NCBI RefSeq assembly: GCF_014649855.1
Contig: NZ_BMTV01000006.1
Span: 1-64,000, forward strand
From: Streptomyces roseolus
GTDB taxonomy: Bacteria; Actinomycetota; Actinomycetes; Streptomycetales; Streptomycetaceae
Reading direction: 5' to 3'
Length of the DNA stretch: 64,000 nt
Shown here: piece by piece, positions 15,899 through 26,061 of the stretch
Layout of the letters: every line of letters begins with the position of its first letter
How positions within the stretch are numbered: position 1 is the stretch's first letter
Notes under the pieces: model-generated
What the model saw: only the letters and a program-made list of their open reading frames with translations
Told to the model about the DNA's origin: nothing
Databases searched by the model: none
Position numbers and translations under genes: made by a program

Positions 15899-17677
15899 TC
15901 AGTTGCAGACGACCTCGTCGCGCGGGGTGTAGTGCGTCTTGAAGGTCTGCCGCTTGACCTCCTCGCCGCCGTTCTTGAAGACCCGGTCGACCGCGATGTC
16001 GAAGCCCTCCAGGGGCTCCTGCGGCACGCACGTCTCGCCGGTCGCCTCGCGCTTCTCCGGCTTCGTGATGTTCGTGCGCGGACCGGCCTCCGCCTCCACG
16101 GAGTCGTACTTCCTGGTGCCGTAGAAGGTGATGGTCACCGAGGAGTCCGTGGCGCTCGCCGCGATGTAGATCGGCTTGCCGGAGTCGTTGCGGAACTTCT
16201 GGTCCAGGCTGCCCCAGGCGACGGTCGCCTCCCGGCCGGCCGGGTAGCGCTCGATGTAGAAGGAGTGGGCGCCGTACTCGACGGGCTGCACGCCGGCGAA
16301 GAAGACCGCGTTGAAGACGGTGGTCGCCACCGCCGACACCCCGCCGCCGGGCGCCTCCTGGTAGCGGCCGTCGAGGATCATCGTGCCGTCGACGAAACCG
16401 TTCTCCTCGGTGCGCTCGCCGACCGTCTCGTTGAAGCTCCACACCTCGCCCGGCTGCACCAGCGAGCCGTTGATCAGCTCGGCGGCCCGGCCGATGTTGA
16501 TCGTCCGGTAGGGCGCGGTGGGGAAGTTCACGGTGAAGGTCGACATCTGCTCCTTCACGCCGAGCGAGTCGAGGGTGGCGGAACTCACCTGCGGCTGGGT
16601 GACCTTGGTGGCCACGGCGGCGGTACGGGCCGCCTCCCCGGTCCGGGTGAGCAGCGGGTCCACGGCGGCGGCCAGCGACTTCTCGGTCACCTCGCGGCCC
16701 GGCTTGCCCTCCTTCACCACGACGACCCTGCCGTCCCGCACGCCCAGGGTGCCCTCCACCGGCGCGCCCGTCATGGAGGCCAGCGGGCGGGCGACGTCCG
16801 GGTCGCGCAGCAGGGCCGTGGTGTCGAGGGCGCCGGTCAGCCGGCCGCCGTCGTTCTTCACGGTGAGGTGGTCGCCGAGGGTCTCGGGGGATATCCGCAG
16901 CCGCTCGTCGCCCACGGTGAGCGTCACCGGCCCGGAGACGGCGGGCCGGGCGTACGTGTCGAGGAAGCGGGTCAGCTCGGCGGCGGGCAGCTTCGGCTCG
17001 GTCAGCGTCACCGGCAGGGCGAGGGCGGCGGCACCGGGGGAGGCCGGGTAGGCGGCCCGCAGGGCCTCGGCGGCCTTCGCCGTGTCCAGCTTCTGCCCGA
17101 TGACGGGCCGGGTGGCGACGGCCTCGCCGTCCCGGAAGGAGACAGAGCCCTCCTTGACGGCCCGGTCGTTCCGCTTCGCCAGCGCGGTGACGGCCGCCTC
17201 GGTCTTCGCGGCGTCCTGGGCGAGGACCGGCTCGATCTCGCGGTCGCCGGGGGAGAAGAGCCGGCCGATGACGGTGAAGGGGTCCTTGGACGGGTCGGCG
17301 GCCTTCTCGGCCGTCGCCTCCGCGTCGACCGTCAGTCCGGCGGCGGCCGGGGAGACGCTCTCCGTGCGCTCGCCCACCTTCACCGCGATGGGCGCCGTCC
17401 AGGCCGCCGGGGCCTGCGCCCGCAGCCGCTCGGCGGCCTCGGCCCTGCTCAGGCCGCCTATGTCGATGCCGCCGGCCCGGGTGCCGGCGGATATGTCGTC
17501 GCCGGTGGCCACCAGACCGGCCACGTAGAGACCGCCCGCCGCGACGGCGACGACGCCCGTGGCGATCGCGGCCGTCCGCCACCGTGGGCGGCTCGTGGCG
17601 GCGTGCGTCGGGGCATGGTCGGTCCTGGGGCGGGGCACACGCTCTCCCGGGTGCGTCGATGACAAGGGAATCCTCAC
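15899..17677 (-). CDS. VanW family protein with N-terminal membrane anchor
   Basis: A protein of 592 residues with one N-terminal transmembrane segment (about 35-55, AIATGVVAVAAGGLYVAGL), two repeated YoaR-like putative peptidoglycan-binding domains (about 60-350) and a C-terminal VanW domain (about 380-540: NIGRAAELINGSLVQPGEVWSFNE). VanW proteins are envelope proteins of unsettled function, first noted in vancomycin-resistance clusters; no other van gene is here. The GTG at 17677 is the longest sensible start; a GTG 13 codons later, preceded by GGAGAG, is an alternative. The upstream region to the IclR gene holds a duplicated repeat. Confidence 0.85.
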   Translation of the reverse strand: MRIPLSSTHPGERVPRPRTDHAPTHAATSRPRWRTAAIATGVVAVAAGGLYVAGLVATGDDISAGTRAGGIDIGGLSRAEAAERLRAQAPAAWTAPIAVKVGERTESVSPAAAGLTVDAEATAEKAADPSKDPFTVIGRLFSPGDREIEPVLAQDAAKTEAAVTALAKRNDRAVKEGSVSFRDGEAVATRPVIGQKLDTAKAAEALRAAYPASPGAAALALPVTLTEPKLPAAELTRFLDTYARPAVSGPVTLTVGDERLRISPETLGDHLTVKNDGGRLTGALDTTALLRDPDVARPLASMTGAPVEGTLGVRDGRVVVVKEGKPGREVTEKSLAAAVDPLLTRTGEAARTAAVATKVTQPQVSSATLDSLGVKEQMSTFTVNFPTAPYRTINIGRAAELINGSLVQPGEVWSFNETVGERTEENGFVDGTMILDGRYQEAPGGGVSAVATTVFNAVFFAGVQPVEYGAHSFYIERYPAGREATVAWGSLDQKFRNDSGKPIYIAASATDSSVTITFYGTRKYDSVEAEAGPRTNITKPEKREATGETCVPQEPLEGFDIAVDRVFKNGGEEVKRQTFKTHYTPRDEVVCN

Positions 17678-17810
17678 GACGGTACGTCGAAAGAGTGCCA
17701 AATGCACATAAAGCCGTGCTGACCTGCGGCGATACCCCATGCGACGTCCCCGTCACGGAGGGTGCGGAACCGGGCTCGCGCACCCCGCCTCCGGCCTCCC
17801 GCCGACCCCG

Positions 17811-18030
17811 CCCCCGGCCCGCGAGGCGGCCCCCGATCTCCCGCCGGGCCGCTGGCCCTCCGGCCCCCTAGGCCGCCCCCGCGCCCGCCAGTCTCCGGCC
17901 CGCCCGGGCTGTCTCCGGTGTCTACGTGGGCAGCCCCCGGCCCGCACGCCTCCCCCCGGCCCGCGAGGCGGCCCCGGCCTCCCGCCGGGCCGCTGGCCCT
18001 CCGGCCCCCTAGGCCGCCCCCGCGCCCGCC
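17811..18030. repeat. Two near-identical 78-79 bp direct repeats
   Basis: Copy 1 (17811-17889) and copy 2 (17953-18030) differ only over a few bases around GATCT/GGCCT, and start 142 bp apart. Each contains GGCCCGCGAGGCGG, GCCGGGCCGCTGGCCCTC and the rare AvrII site CCTAGG. The 474-bp divergent region 17678-18151 holds this repeat, more C-rich sequence up to about 18110 and a putative -10 box, and no further gene. Confidence 0.85.
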
Positions 18031-18151
18031 GCCCCCGGTCTGCCCGGGCCGCCTCCGGCCCACCCGGGCCGCCCCGGCGCCCGCCGGGCCCGCTCCCCGG
18101 CGGGCACCGGTGCCCCGCCTCCCAGGGAGCCCCCGCGGCTACCCTGGTCCG

Positions 18152-18952
18152 ATGCCCGCCGACGCCCCGCTTCCCCCCTCTCACCCGCACCCCGAACCGC
18201 ACCGGGCCGCCGTCGGGCCGCAGTCGGTGGAGCGGGCGCTGGAGCTGCTGGACCTGGTCGCCGACGCCGGGCGGGCCGTCGGGGCCAAGGCGCTCGCGCG
18301 GACGCTGGGCTGCTCGCTCTCGACCGTCTACCACCTGGCCGGGCCGCTGCTCGCCCGCGGGCACCTCGTCCGTACCGCCGAGGGGTACGCCCCCGGGCCC
18401 CGCGTCCCGGCCCTGCACCGCGCCCACCTCCGCCACCACGGCCTCGGCGCCCCCACCGGCGAACTCCTCGGGCGGCTGCGCCGGGCGACCGGCGCGGAGG
18501 CGTACCACACCGCCTACCGCGACGGCCTGATCACCGTCGTCGACACCACCGCCCCCGTCACCGACACCGCCCACCCCTTCGCCCCCGGACCGGAGGCCCG
18601 CGCCCACGCCACCGCGCACGGCAAGGCGCTCCTCGCCGCCCTGCCGCGCTCCCGGCGCCGCCGCTACCTCGCCGAGCACGGCATGGCCCGCTTCACCGAG
18701 CGGACCATCACCGGAGCCGAACGCTTCGAGGCCGAGATGGCCACCGTCCGCGGCCAGGGCTACGCCGTCTCCGTCGGCGAGGCGGACCTCGCGTACACCT
18801 GCCTCGCGGTCGCCGTGCCCGACCGCGGCGACGGCATCGTGCACGCCCTCTCCGTCTCCCTGCCCACCGCGGACTTCGCCCGCCGCCAGGGCGCGGTCCG
18901 GGCCGCGCTGGCCCGCGCGGTGCCGGACTTTCCGGCCCTGCCGGAATCCTGA
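18152..18952 (+). CDS. IclR family transcriptional regulator
   Basis: A 266-residue IclR-type regulator. The helix-turn-helix is at about 24-75 (QSVERALELLDLVADAGRAV... LGCSLSTVYHLAGPLLARG), and the C-terminal effector domain follows (HGKALLAALPRSRRRRYLAEHG, about 155-176). A reading frame continues upstream into the repeat, but the ATG at 18152 is the natural start: TACCCT (18140-18145) lies 6 nt before it and no ribosome site is visible, which fits a leaderless message. The target genes are unknown; the small monooxygenase gene 46 nt downstream may be co-transcribed. Confidence 0.83.
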   Translation: MPADAPLPPSHPHPEPHRAAVGPQSVERALELLDLVADAGRAVGAKALARTLGCSLSTVYHLAGPLLARGHLVRTAEGYAPGPRVPALHRAHLRHHGLGAPTGELLGRLRRATGAEAYHTAYRDGLITVVDTTAPVTDTAHPFAPGPEARAHATAHGKALLAALPRSRRRRYLAEHGMARFTERTITGAERFEAEMATVRGQGYAVSVGEADLAYTCLAVAVPDRGDGIVHALSVSLPTADFARRQGAVRAALARAVPDFPALPES

Positions 18953-18998
18953 CCGGCCGGCCTGGCCCGCACCGGGCCGCCCGGCGCAGCCTGACCGC

Positions 18999-19328
18999 AT
19001 GATCTTCATCGCCGTGCGCTTCACCGTCCGCCCCGACCTCGCCGACCAGTGGCTCGACCTGGTCGCCGACTTCACCGCCGCCACCCGCGCCGAGCCGGGC
19101 AACCTGTTCTTCGACTGGTCCCGCGGCGTCGACGACCCGAACGTCTTCACCCTCCTGGAAGGGTTCGCCGACGACGAGGCCGGCGCCGTCCACGTCGCCT
19201 CCGACCACTTCGCCGCCGGACTCGCCGCCATGGCCGGTGCCGTCGCCGCCACTCCCGAGATCATCAACGTGAAGACGGAGCAGCGGGGCTGGGGCCCGAT
19301 GGCGGAGCTCGCGCCCGCCGACGTCTGA
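18999..19328 (+). CDS. Putative quinol monooxygenase, ABM domain
   Basis: A 109-residue single-domain protein of the antibiotic biosynthesis monooxygenase (ABM/YgiN-like) fold. It opens with a strand (IFIAVRFTVRPD), continues with a helix containing the family's EPGN (RAEPGNLFFDWSRGVDDPN) and then VFTLLEGFADDEAGAVHVASDHF. Members act without cofactors on quinol-like substrates or serve as small stress proteins. There is no clear ribosome site before the ATG. It lies between the IclR and LacI genes and shows no link to a biosynthetic cluster. Confidence 0.8.
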   Translation: MIFIAVRFTVRPDLADQWLDLVADFTAATRAEPGNLFFDWSRGVDDPNVFTLLEGFADDEAGAVHVASDHFAAGLAAMAGAVAATPEIINVKTEQRGWGPMAELAPADV

Positions 19329-19421
19329 TCCCGCCGGGGCCCGCCGCCCGCCTGATAGGTTCGCCGCACAGTACGGGCGGACGGCGGGCGGCGGGCCCGG
19401 GGCCGAGGGGAGAAGCGGCGC

Positions 19422-20456
19422 ATGGCGGTGAGCGGGCGACAGACCGGCAGGCCCACCCTGGAGGAGGTCGCGGCCCGGGCCGGAGTCGGCCGCGGCACCG
19501 TCTCCCGGGTCATCAACGGCTCCCCGAAGGTGAGCGAACAGGCCAGGGCCGCCGTCGAGAAGGCCGTCGCCGAACTCGGCTACGTCCCCAACCGTGCCGC
19601 CCGCGCCCTGGCCGGAAGCCGCACCGACGCCGTCGCCCTCGTCGTCCCCGAGACCGAGGCCCGGCTCTTCGCCGAACCGTACTTCCTCGACATCATCCGC
19701 GGCGTCAGCGGCGAACTCGCCGACGCCGACAAGCAGTTGCTGCTCACCCTGATCCGCAGCGACCAGGAGCGCCAGCGCTTCGAGCAGTACCTCGCCGCCC
19801 AGCGCGTCGACGGCGTCCTGCTCGTCTCCGTGCACGCCGACGACCCGCTGCCCGACCAGGTCCGCGCCCTCGGCCTGCCCGCCGTCCTCAACGGCCGCCG
19901 CCGCGAGGACGAGCCCGTCGCCTTCGTCGACTCCGACAACACCGGCGCCGGCCGCACCGCCGTCGCCCACCTCGCCGCCGCCGGCCGCCGCCGCATCGCC
20001 ACCGTCACCGGCCCCCTCGACATGTACGGCGCCCGCTGCCGCCTCGACGGCTACCGCGAGGGCCTCGCCGAGGCCGGGCTCCCCGCCGACGACGCCCTGG
20101 TCGCCACCGGCGACTTCACCGAGGAGGGCGGCCGCCGCGCCATGCGCGAACTCCTCGACCGCGCCCCGGACCTCGACGCCGTCTTCGCCGCCTCCGACGT
20201 GATGGCGGCCGGCGCCCGGGCCGTGCTGCGCGAGGCCGGCCGCCGCGTCCCCGAGGACGTCGCCCTCGTCGGCGTCGACGACTCCGCCGTCGCCCGCCTC
20301 ATGGACCCGCCGCTCACCAGCGTCCGCCAGCCCATCGAGGAGATGGGCCGCACCATGGCCCGCATGCTCCTGGCCGAGATCGCCTCCCCGAGCGAACCCG
20401 ACGACCAGCCCCGCCGGATGCTCCCCACCGAACTCGTCGTCCGCGCGTCCTCCTGA
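19422..20456 (+). CDS. LacI family transcriptional regulator
   Basis: A 344-residue LacI/GalR regulator. The N-terminal helix-turn-helix and hinge are clear (PTLEEVAARAGVGRGTVSRV, about 10-29, then PNRAARALAGSRTDAVALVVP). The periplasmic-binding-protein-like sensor domain covers about 60-340, including FVDSDNTGAG and LVGVDDSAVARLMDPPLTSV. The layout is typical of sugar-responsive repressors such as CebR-like proteins, but no sugar transporter or glycosidase lies next to it, so the inducer is unknown. The ATG has GAGGGGAG about 9 nt upstream. Confidence 0.88.
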   Translation: MAVSGRQTGRPTLEEVAARAGVGRGTVSRVINGSPKVSEQARAAVEKAVAELGYVPNRAARALAGSRTDAVALVVPETEARLFAEPYFLDIIRGVSGELADADKQLLLTLIRSDQERQRFEQYLAAQRVDGVLLVSVHADDPLPDQVRALGLPAVLNGRRREDEPVAFVDSDNTGAGRTAVAHLAAAGRRRIATVTGPLDMYGARCRLDGYREGLAEAGLPADDALVATGDFTEEGGRRAMRELLDRAPDLDAVFAASDVMAAGARAVLREAGRRVPEDVALVGVDDSAVARLMDPPLTSVRQPIEEMGRTMARMLLAEIASPSEPDDQPRRMLPTELVVRASS

Positions 20457-20614
20457 CGCCGGCCGCCGCCACCGGCACGATCGCGCCACCCCGGGGCGTT
20501 CGCGCCCCCGCGCGCCTCCGGCGGCGCCCTCCTCGCGCGGCGCGGACCCCGTGAGGACGGAATCCGCTCCCCGGCGTGTCGTTCGGGTGATCCCAGCAGG
20601 CGGCCCGGACGCGC

Positions 20615-21703
20615 ATGGGTTCGAATCGGGACATGGCTCCCTACGACAGGCGCACAGGCGGCTCCCCGAGGTCGCCGAAGGCCGGCGAGACCTGGTGGTA
20701 CGCCGCCGTGGCCGCCGAGGCCGCCGACTCCTTCAGCACCCGCGTCCGCACCCGGACCCGGCGTGCCTGCCTCGGAGCGATCCTGCTCCTCACGCTCGTC
20801 TACGCGGGACTCGTGCTCACCGCCACCGGCCGACGCTGGGGCGACGCCGCCGTCACCGGCCGGCGCGCCGACACCCGTGTCGCCGCCCTCGTCCGCGACC
20901 ATCCCTCGCTCGCCGGGGCCGCCACCCTCTCCCTCGTCCTCGCCTGCGTCCTCCTCGTCGGCATCGGCGCCGTGCGCAAGCGGTACGCGCTCACCGGCGC
21001 CGCCGCCGGAGCCGTCGCCGTCTCCCTCGCCGTCACCGGACTCCTCCAGCGGTACGCCCCCCGCCCCCGGCCCGTCGACGGCGTCGGGGCGCTCGTGCCC
21101 AGCGGGTTCCCCAGCGCCACCGCCACCCTCGCCTTCGGGGTCGCCCTCGCCCTCCCGCTGGTCGTCCCCCGGCACTCCCGGGCCCTGGTCACCGGCGCCG
21201 CGACCCTGTGGGCCGTGCTCCTCGGCGCGTACTCGATCGCCGCGGGCGACCACCGTCCGGGCGACGTCATGGCCGCCGCCCTGCTCGCCCTCGCCGTCCA
21301 GTGCGGACTGATCGCCCTGCTCGCCCGCCGCGGCAAGGTCCGCCCCGGCGCCCGCCGCGGCACCGCCCTGCGCGGCCTCCCCGTCACCCTGCCGCTGGCG
21401 CTCGTCGCCACCGGTGGGCTCGTGGCCGGATTCCTGCTCCTCGGCGACACCCTCGGACTGCCCGCCACCGCCCCGTACGACCCCGACGAGCTCCGCCTCG
21501 CCCACCGCTGCGGCCAGGCCCTCGCCGCCGGGGTCGGCGCCGCCACGGGCCTCGCCCTCCTCGCCCTCGTCCGCCACGTCGACCTGGACGGCGGCCCCGC
21601 CGCGTACCGGCTCGGAGGCCCCTTCGTGGAGGACTCCGGAGCCCCCGACCAAGGCGAGCTCGTGGGGCCCTTTACGGAGAACCACGATCACGAGATATCT
21701 TGA
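20615..21703 (+). CDS. PAP2-family membrane protein with an altered phosphatase motif
   Basis: A 362-residue protein with six or more hydrophobic segments. PAP2 superfamily motifs can be traced: RYAPRPRP (first motif, end), PSGFPSATA (second) and SIAAGDHRPGD (third). In active enzymes the second motif is PSGH; here the histidine is Phe. The third-motif histidine and aspartate remain. It may be a lipid phosphatase with altered activity or an inactive relative. The ATG at 20615 or the one at 20633 (MAPYDRR) could be the start; neither has a strong ribosome site. Its 3' end contains the promoter region of isocitrate dehydrogenase. Confidence 0.7.
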   Translation: MGSNRDMAPYDRRTGGSPRSPKAGETWWYAAVAAEAADSFSTRVRTRTRRACLGAILLLTLVYAGLVLTATGRRWGDAAVTGRRADTRVAALVRDHPSLAGAATLSLVLACVLLVGIGAVRKRYALTGAAAGAVAVSLAVTGLLQRYAPRPRPVDGVGALVPSGFPSATATLAFGVALALPLVVPRHSRALVTGAATLWAVLLGAYSIAAGDHRPGDVMAAALLALAVQCGLIALLARRGKVRPGARRGTALRGLPVTLPLALVATGGLVAGFLLLGDTLGLPATAPYDPDELRLAHRCGQALAAGVGAATGLALLALVRHVDLDGGPAAYRLGGPFVEDSGAPDQGELVGPFTENHDHEIS

Positions 21704-23965
<2,262 letters not shown>

Positions 23966-23983
23966 TCCGGCACCCGACGCACG

Positions 23984-24016
23984 CCGCCCCGGCCGGAGCG
24001 ATTCCGGCCGGGGCGG
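23984..24016. terminator. Terminator hairpin after isocitrate dehydrogenase
   Basis: CCGCCCCGGCCGG (23984-23996) pairs perfectly with CCGGCCGGGGCGG (24004-24016) around the loop AGCGATT, 18 nt after the icd stop. Confidence 0.85.
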
Positions 24017-24046
24017 TCGCGTCGGTGGCGCGTACGCCATCCGGGT

Positions 24047-24352
24047 GTGACCCTGGAGGGCATGAGCTGGGCATCTTGGACGACCGCCGGTGTCTACACC
24101 GGGCGTGGTGGGGTGCTGACCGTCGAAGGCGGAATCGTCACGGGCGACCTGACCGTGCACACGACCTTCGCCGACGGTGAGGCACGCGTGGCCGTGCAGT
24201 ACAGCGGCGCCTCCGACTGGTTCACCATGTCGGGAAGTCCCGTCCCCTGTTCCTCGGAGGGAGAGAGCCGTGAACTCCACGACGCGGTCGTGGAGGCCGT
24301 GAGGGAGGGCGCCGGGGCCACCGTTCCCCGCCTCCCCCATCCGACCGGCTAG
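24047..24352 (+). CDS. Small conserved hypothetical protein
   Basis: A protein of about 101 residues with no domain I can name. The pattern suggests a small beta-rich protein ([20 protein letters not shown], then [20 protein letters not shown]) and an amphipathic C-terminal helix ([15 protein letters not shown]). Two starts are possible: GTG at 24047 and ATG at 24062; GGAGGG lies just one base before the latter, which is too close to be optimal. It precedes the sigma-factor gene by 77 nt in the same direction. Confidence 0.6.
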   Translation: MTLEGMSWASWTTAGVYTGRGGVLTVEGGIVTGDLTVHTTFADGEARVAVQYSGASDWFTMSGSPVPCSSEGESRELHDAVVEAVREGAGATVPRLPHPTG

Positions 24353-24429
24353 AAAAAGTGTTATCCCCACCCGGCGCCGCGCGTCTCCAGCAGGACGGGG
24401 ACAGGACCGGGCACGAGGGAGCACCATCC

Positions 24430-26049
24430 ATGCACAGCGACGAGCAGCGCACCACCGCCCTGGTGGAGGCGGCGCGCGCGGGCGATCCGCACGCGCGGGA
24501 GGAACTGGTACGCGCCTTCCTGCCGCTCGTCCACAACATCGTGGGGCGCGCCCTCGACGGCCACGCCGACACCGACGACATCGTGCAGGAGACCCTGGTC
24601 AGGGCCCTCGACGGGCTGCCCGGGCTCCGCGACCCCGAACGCTTCCGGTCCTGGCTCGTCGCCATCGCCATGAACGGGGTGCGCCGCCGCTGGCGGGAAC
24701 GCAGCCAGGCGCCCGTGCCCGGCCTCGACCGGGCCGTCGACCTCGCCGACCCGGCGGGCGACTTCACCGACCTCACCATCCTCCGCCTGGGCCTCACCGG
24801 GCAGCGCCGCGACGTCGCCCGCGCCACCCGCTGGCTCGACGAGGACGACCGCGAGCTGCTCGCCCTGTGGTGGCTGGAGGCCGCCGGGGAACTGACCCGC
24901 GCGGAGCTCGCCGAGGCCCTCGGGCTGCCCCCGGCCCACACCGCCGTCCGCGTCCAGCGCATGAAGGAACGCCTGGAGACCGGCCGGGCCGTCGTCGGCG
25001 CCCTCGGCGCCGTCCCCCGCTGCCCCGACCTCGCCGCCGCCCTCGCCCCCTGGGACGGCCGCCCCTCCCCGCTGTGGCGCAAGCGCATAGCCCGCCACCT
25101 GCGTGACTGCCGCGCCTGCGAGGCCGGCGACGCCCGTCGCGGCCTCGCCCCCGTCGAGGGCCTCCTCGTCGGCATCGGCCTGGTCCCGCCCGTCGCCGGC
25201 GTCCTCCTCGACGCCGGTGCGCCCCCGGCGTTCGCGGCGGAACCGGCGGGCGCGGCGACCGCGCCGCAGCCGTCGGACGGCCCGCAACCGTCGGACGGCC
25301 CGCAACCGTCGGACGGCCCGCAGCCGTCGGGAGGCCCGGAGCCGTCCGGCGTGGCGGAGTCCGCGGGCGGTCACGCCGCGCCGTCCCGGCCGGCCGGGCG
25401 CCGCGCCGGAGCGGCGGGAGCCGCCGGGGTCGCGGCCGTCGCCGTGCTCGGCGCGCTCGTCCTCACCCTCCCCGGGACGACGGAGCCGCCGCCCGCGCCC
25501 CGGCCCGCCGCCGCACCGCCCGCCACCACCCCCGCGGCGACGACGCCCCCGCCCACCCCCGCGCCGAGCACCGCCACCGCGGCCGCCACCCGTCCCGCGA
25601 TGCCCACCCGCACGCCCACGACCGCCCCGCCCACCCCGACGCGCACCACCCCACCGCCCCCGGCCGACCCGGGGGAACGGGTCACCGAGCTGGTCAACCG
25701 GCTCCGCGCGGAAGCCGGTTGCGCCCCCCTGCGCACCGACCCCCGGCTGACCGCCGCCGCCCGCGCCTACGCCCGGGACATGACGGCCCGCGGCTACTAC
25801 GGTCACGCCAGCCCCGAGGGCGAGTTCGCGGACGCCCGGATGACCGGGGCCGGCTACCGCTGGTCGGCCTGGGCGGAGAACCTCGCCGAGGGCCAGAAGG
25901 ACCCGGCCACGGTCGTCGCCGGCTGGCGGGACGACGCCGGCCACGCGCGCAACATGCTCGACTGCGCCTACCGCGACACCGGCGTGGCCGCCGCGCCCGG
26001 TCCGCGCGGCACGGTCTGGGTGCAGAAACTGGCCGCGCCCGCGCACTGA
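24430..26049 (+). CDS. ECF-type sigma factor fused to zinc-finger, transmembrane and CAP (SCP-like) domains
   Basis: A 539-residue fusion. Sigma-70 region 2 lies at about 12-95 (ADTDDIVQETLVRALDG, then RSWLVAIAMNGVRRRW) and region 4 at about 135-185 (ELTRAELAEALGLPPAHTAV). An anti-sigma-like zinc motif HxxxCxxC follows (H223, C227, C230). Next come five PQPSDG-like repeats (about 279-307), one transmembrane segment (about 326-348), a Pro/Thr-rich linker and a C-terminal CAP domain (about 417-539, with GHASPEG and WSAWAENLAEG). The topology implies a cytoplasmic sigma unit tethered to an extracytoplasmic sensor. Comparable fused ECF sigma factors are known in actinomycetes. The ATG at 24430 has GAGGGAG 8 nt upstream; a longer frame from 24358 is less likely. 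Confidence 0.85.
   Translation: MHSDEQRTTALVEAARAGDPHAREELVRAFLPLVHNIVGRALDGHADTDDIVQETLVRALDGLPGLRDPERFRSWLVAIAMNGVRRRWRERSQAPVPGLDRAVDLADPAGDFTDLTILRLGLTGQRRDVARATRWLDEDDRELLALWWLEAAGELTRAELAEALGLPPAHTAVRVQRMKERLETGRAVVGALGAVPRCPDLAAALAPWDGRPSPLWRKRIARHLRDCRACEAGDARRGLAPVEGLLVGIGLVPPVAGVLLDAGAPPAFAAEPAGAATAPQPSDGPQPSDGPQPSDGPQPSGGPEPSGVAESAGGHAAPSRPAGRRAGAAGAAGVAAVAVLGALVLTLPGTTEPPPAPRPAAAPPATTPAATTPPPTPAPSTATAAATRPAMPTRTPTTAPPTPTRTTPPPPADPGERVTELVNRLRAEAGCAPLRTDPRLTAAARAYARDMTARGYYGHASPEGEFADARMTGAGYRWSAWAENLAEGQKDPATVVAGWRDDAGHARNMLDCAYRDTGVAAAPGPRGTVWVQKLAAPAH
25264..25350 (+). repeat. 18-bp tandem repeat encoding PQPSDG units
   Basis: Three 18-bp units (25264-25281, 25282-25299, 25300-25317) encode PQPSDG, followed by a PQPSGG unit and a partial PEPSG. 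It forms a flexible spacer before the transmembrane segment. Copy number in such repeats often varies between strains. Confidence 0.85.
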
Positions 26050-26061
26050 CCCCGTCCCCGG

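Noticed and set aside
15899..17677. A vancomycin-resistance locus because of the VanW domain
   Set aside because: No vanH/A/X, vanR/S or related gene is nearby; VanW proteins are common envelope proteins in actinomycetes.
14754..17783. One 1009-residue protein spanning the serine hydrolase and most of the VanW gene
   Set aside because: Only the C-terminal third has recognisable motifs; the rest is a frame shadow of the VanW protein, and a strong ribosome site exists before 15791.
20610..20635. GGTTCGAATC, the usual T-loop sequence of tRNA genes, near the PAP2 start
   Set aside because: The flanking bases cannot form a T-arm stem and no acceptor or anticodon arm can be drawn; it is chance.
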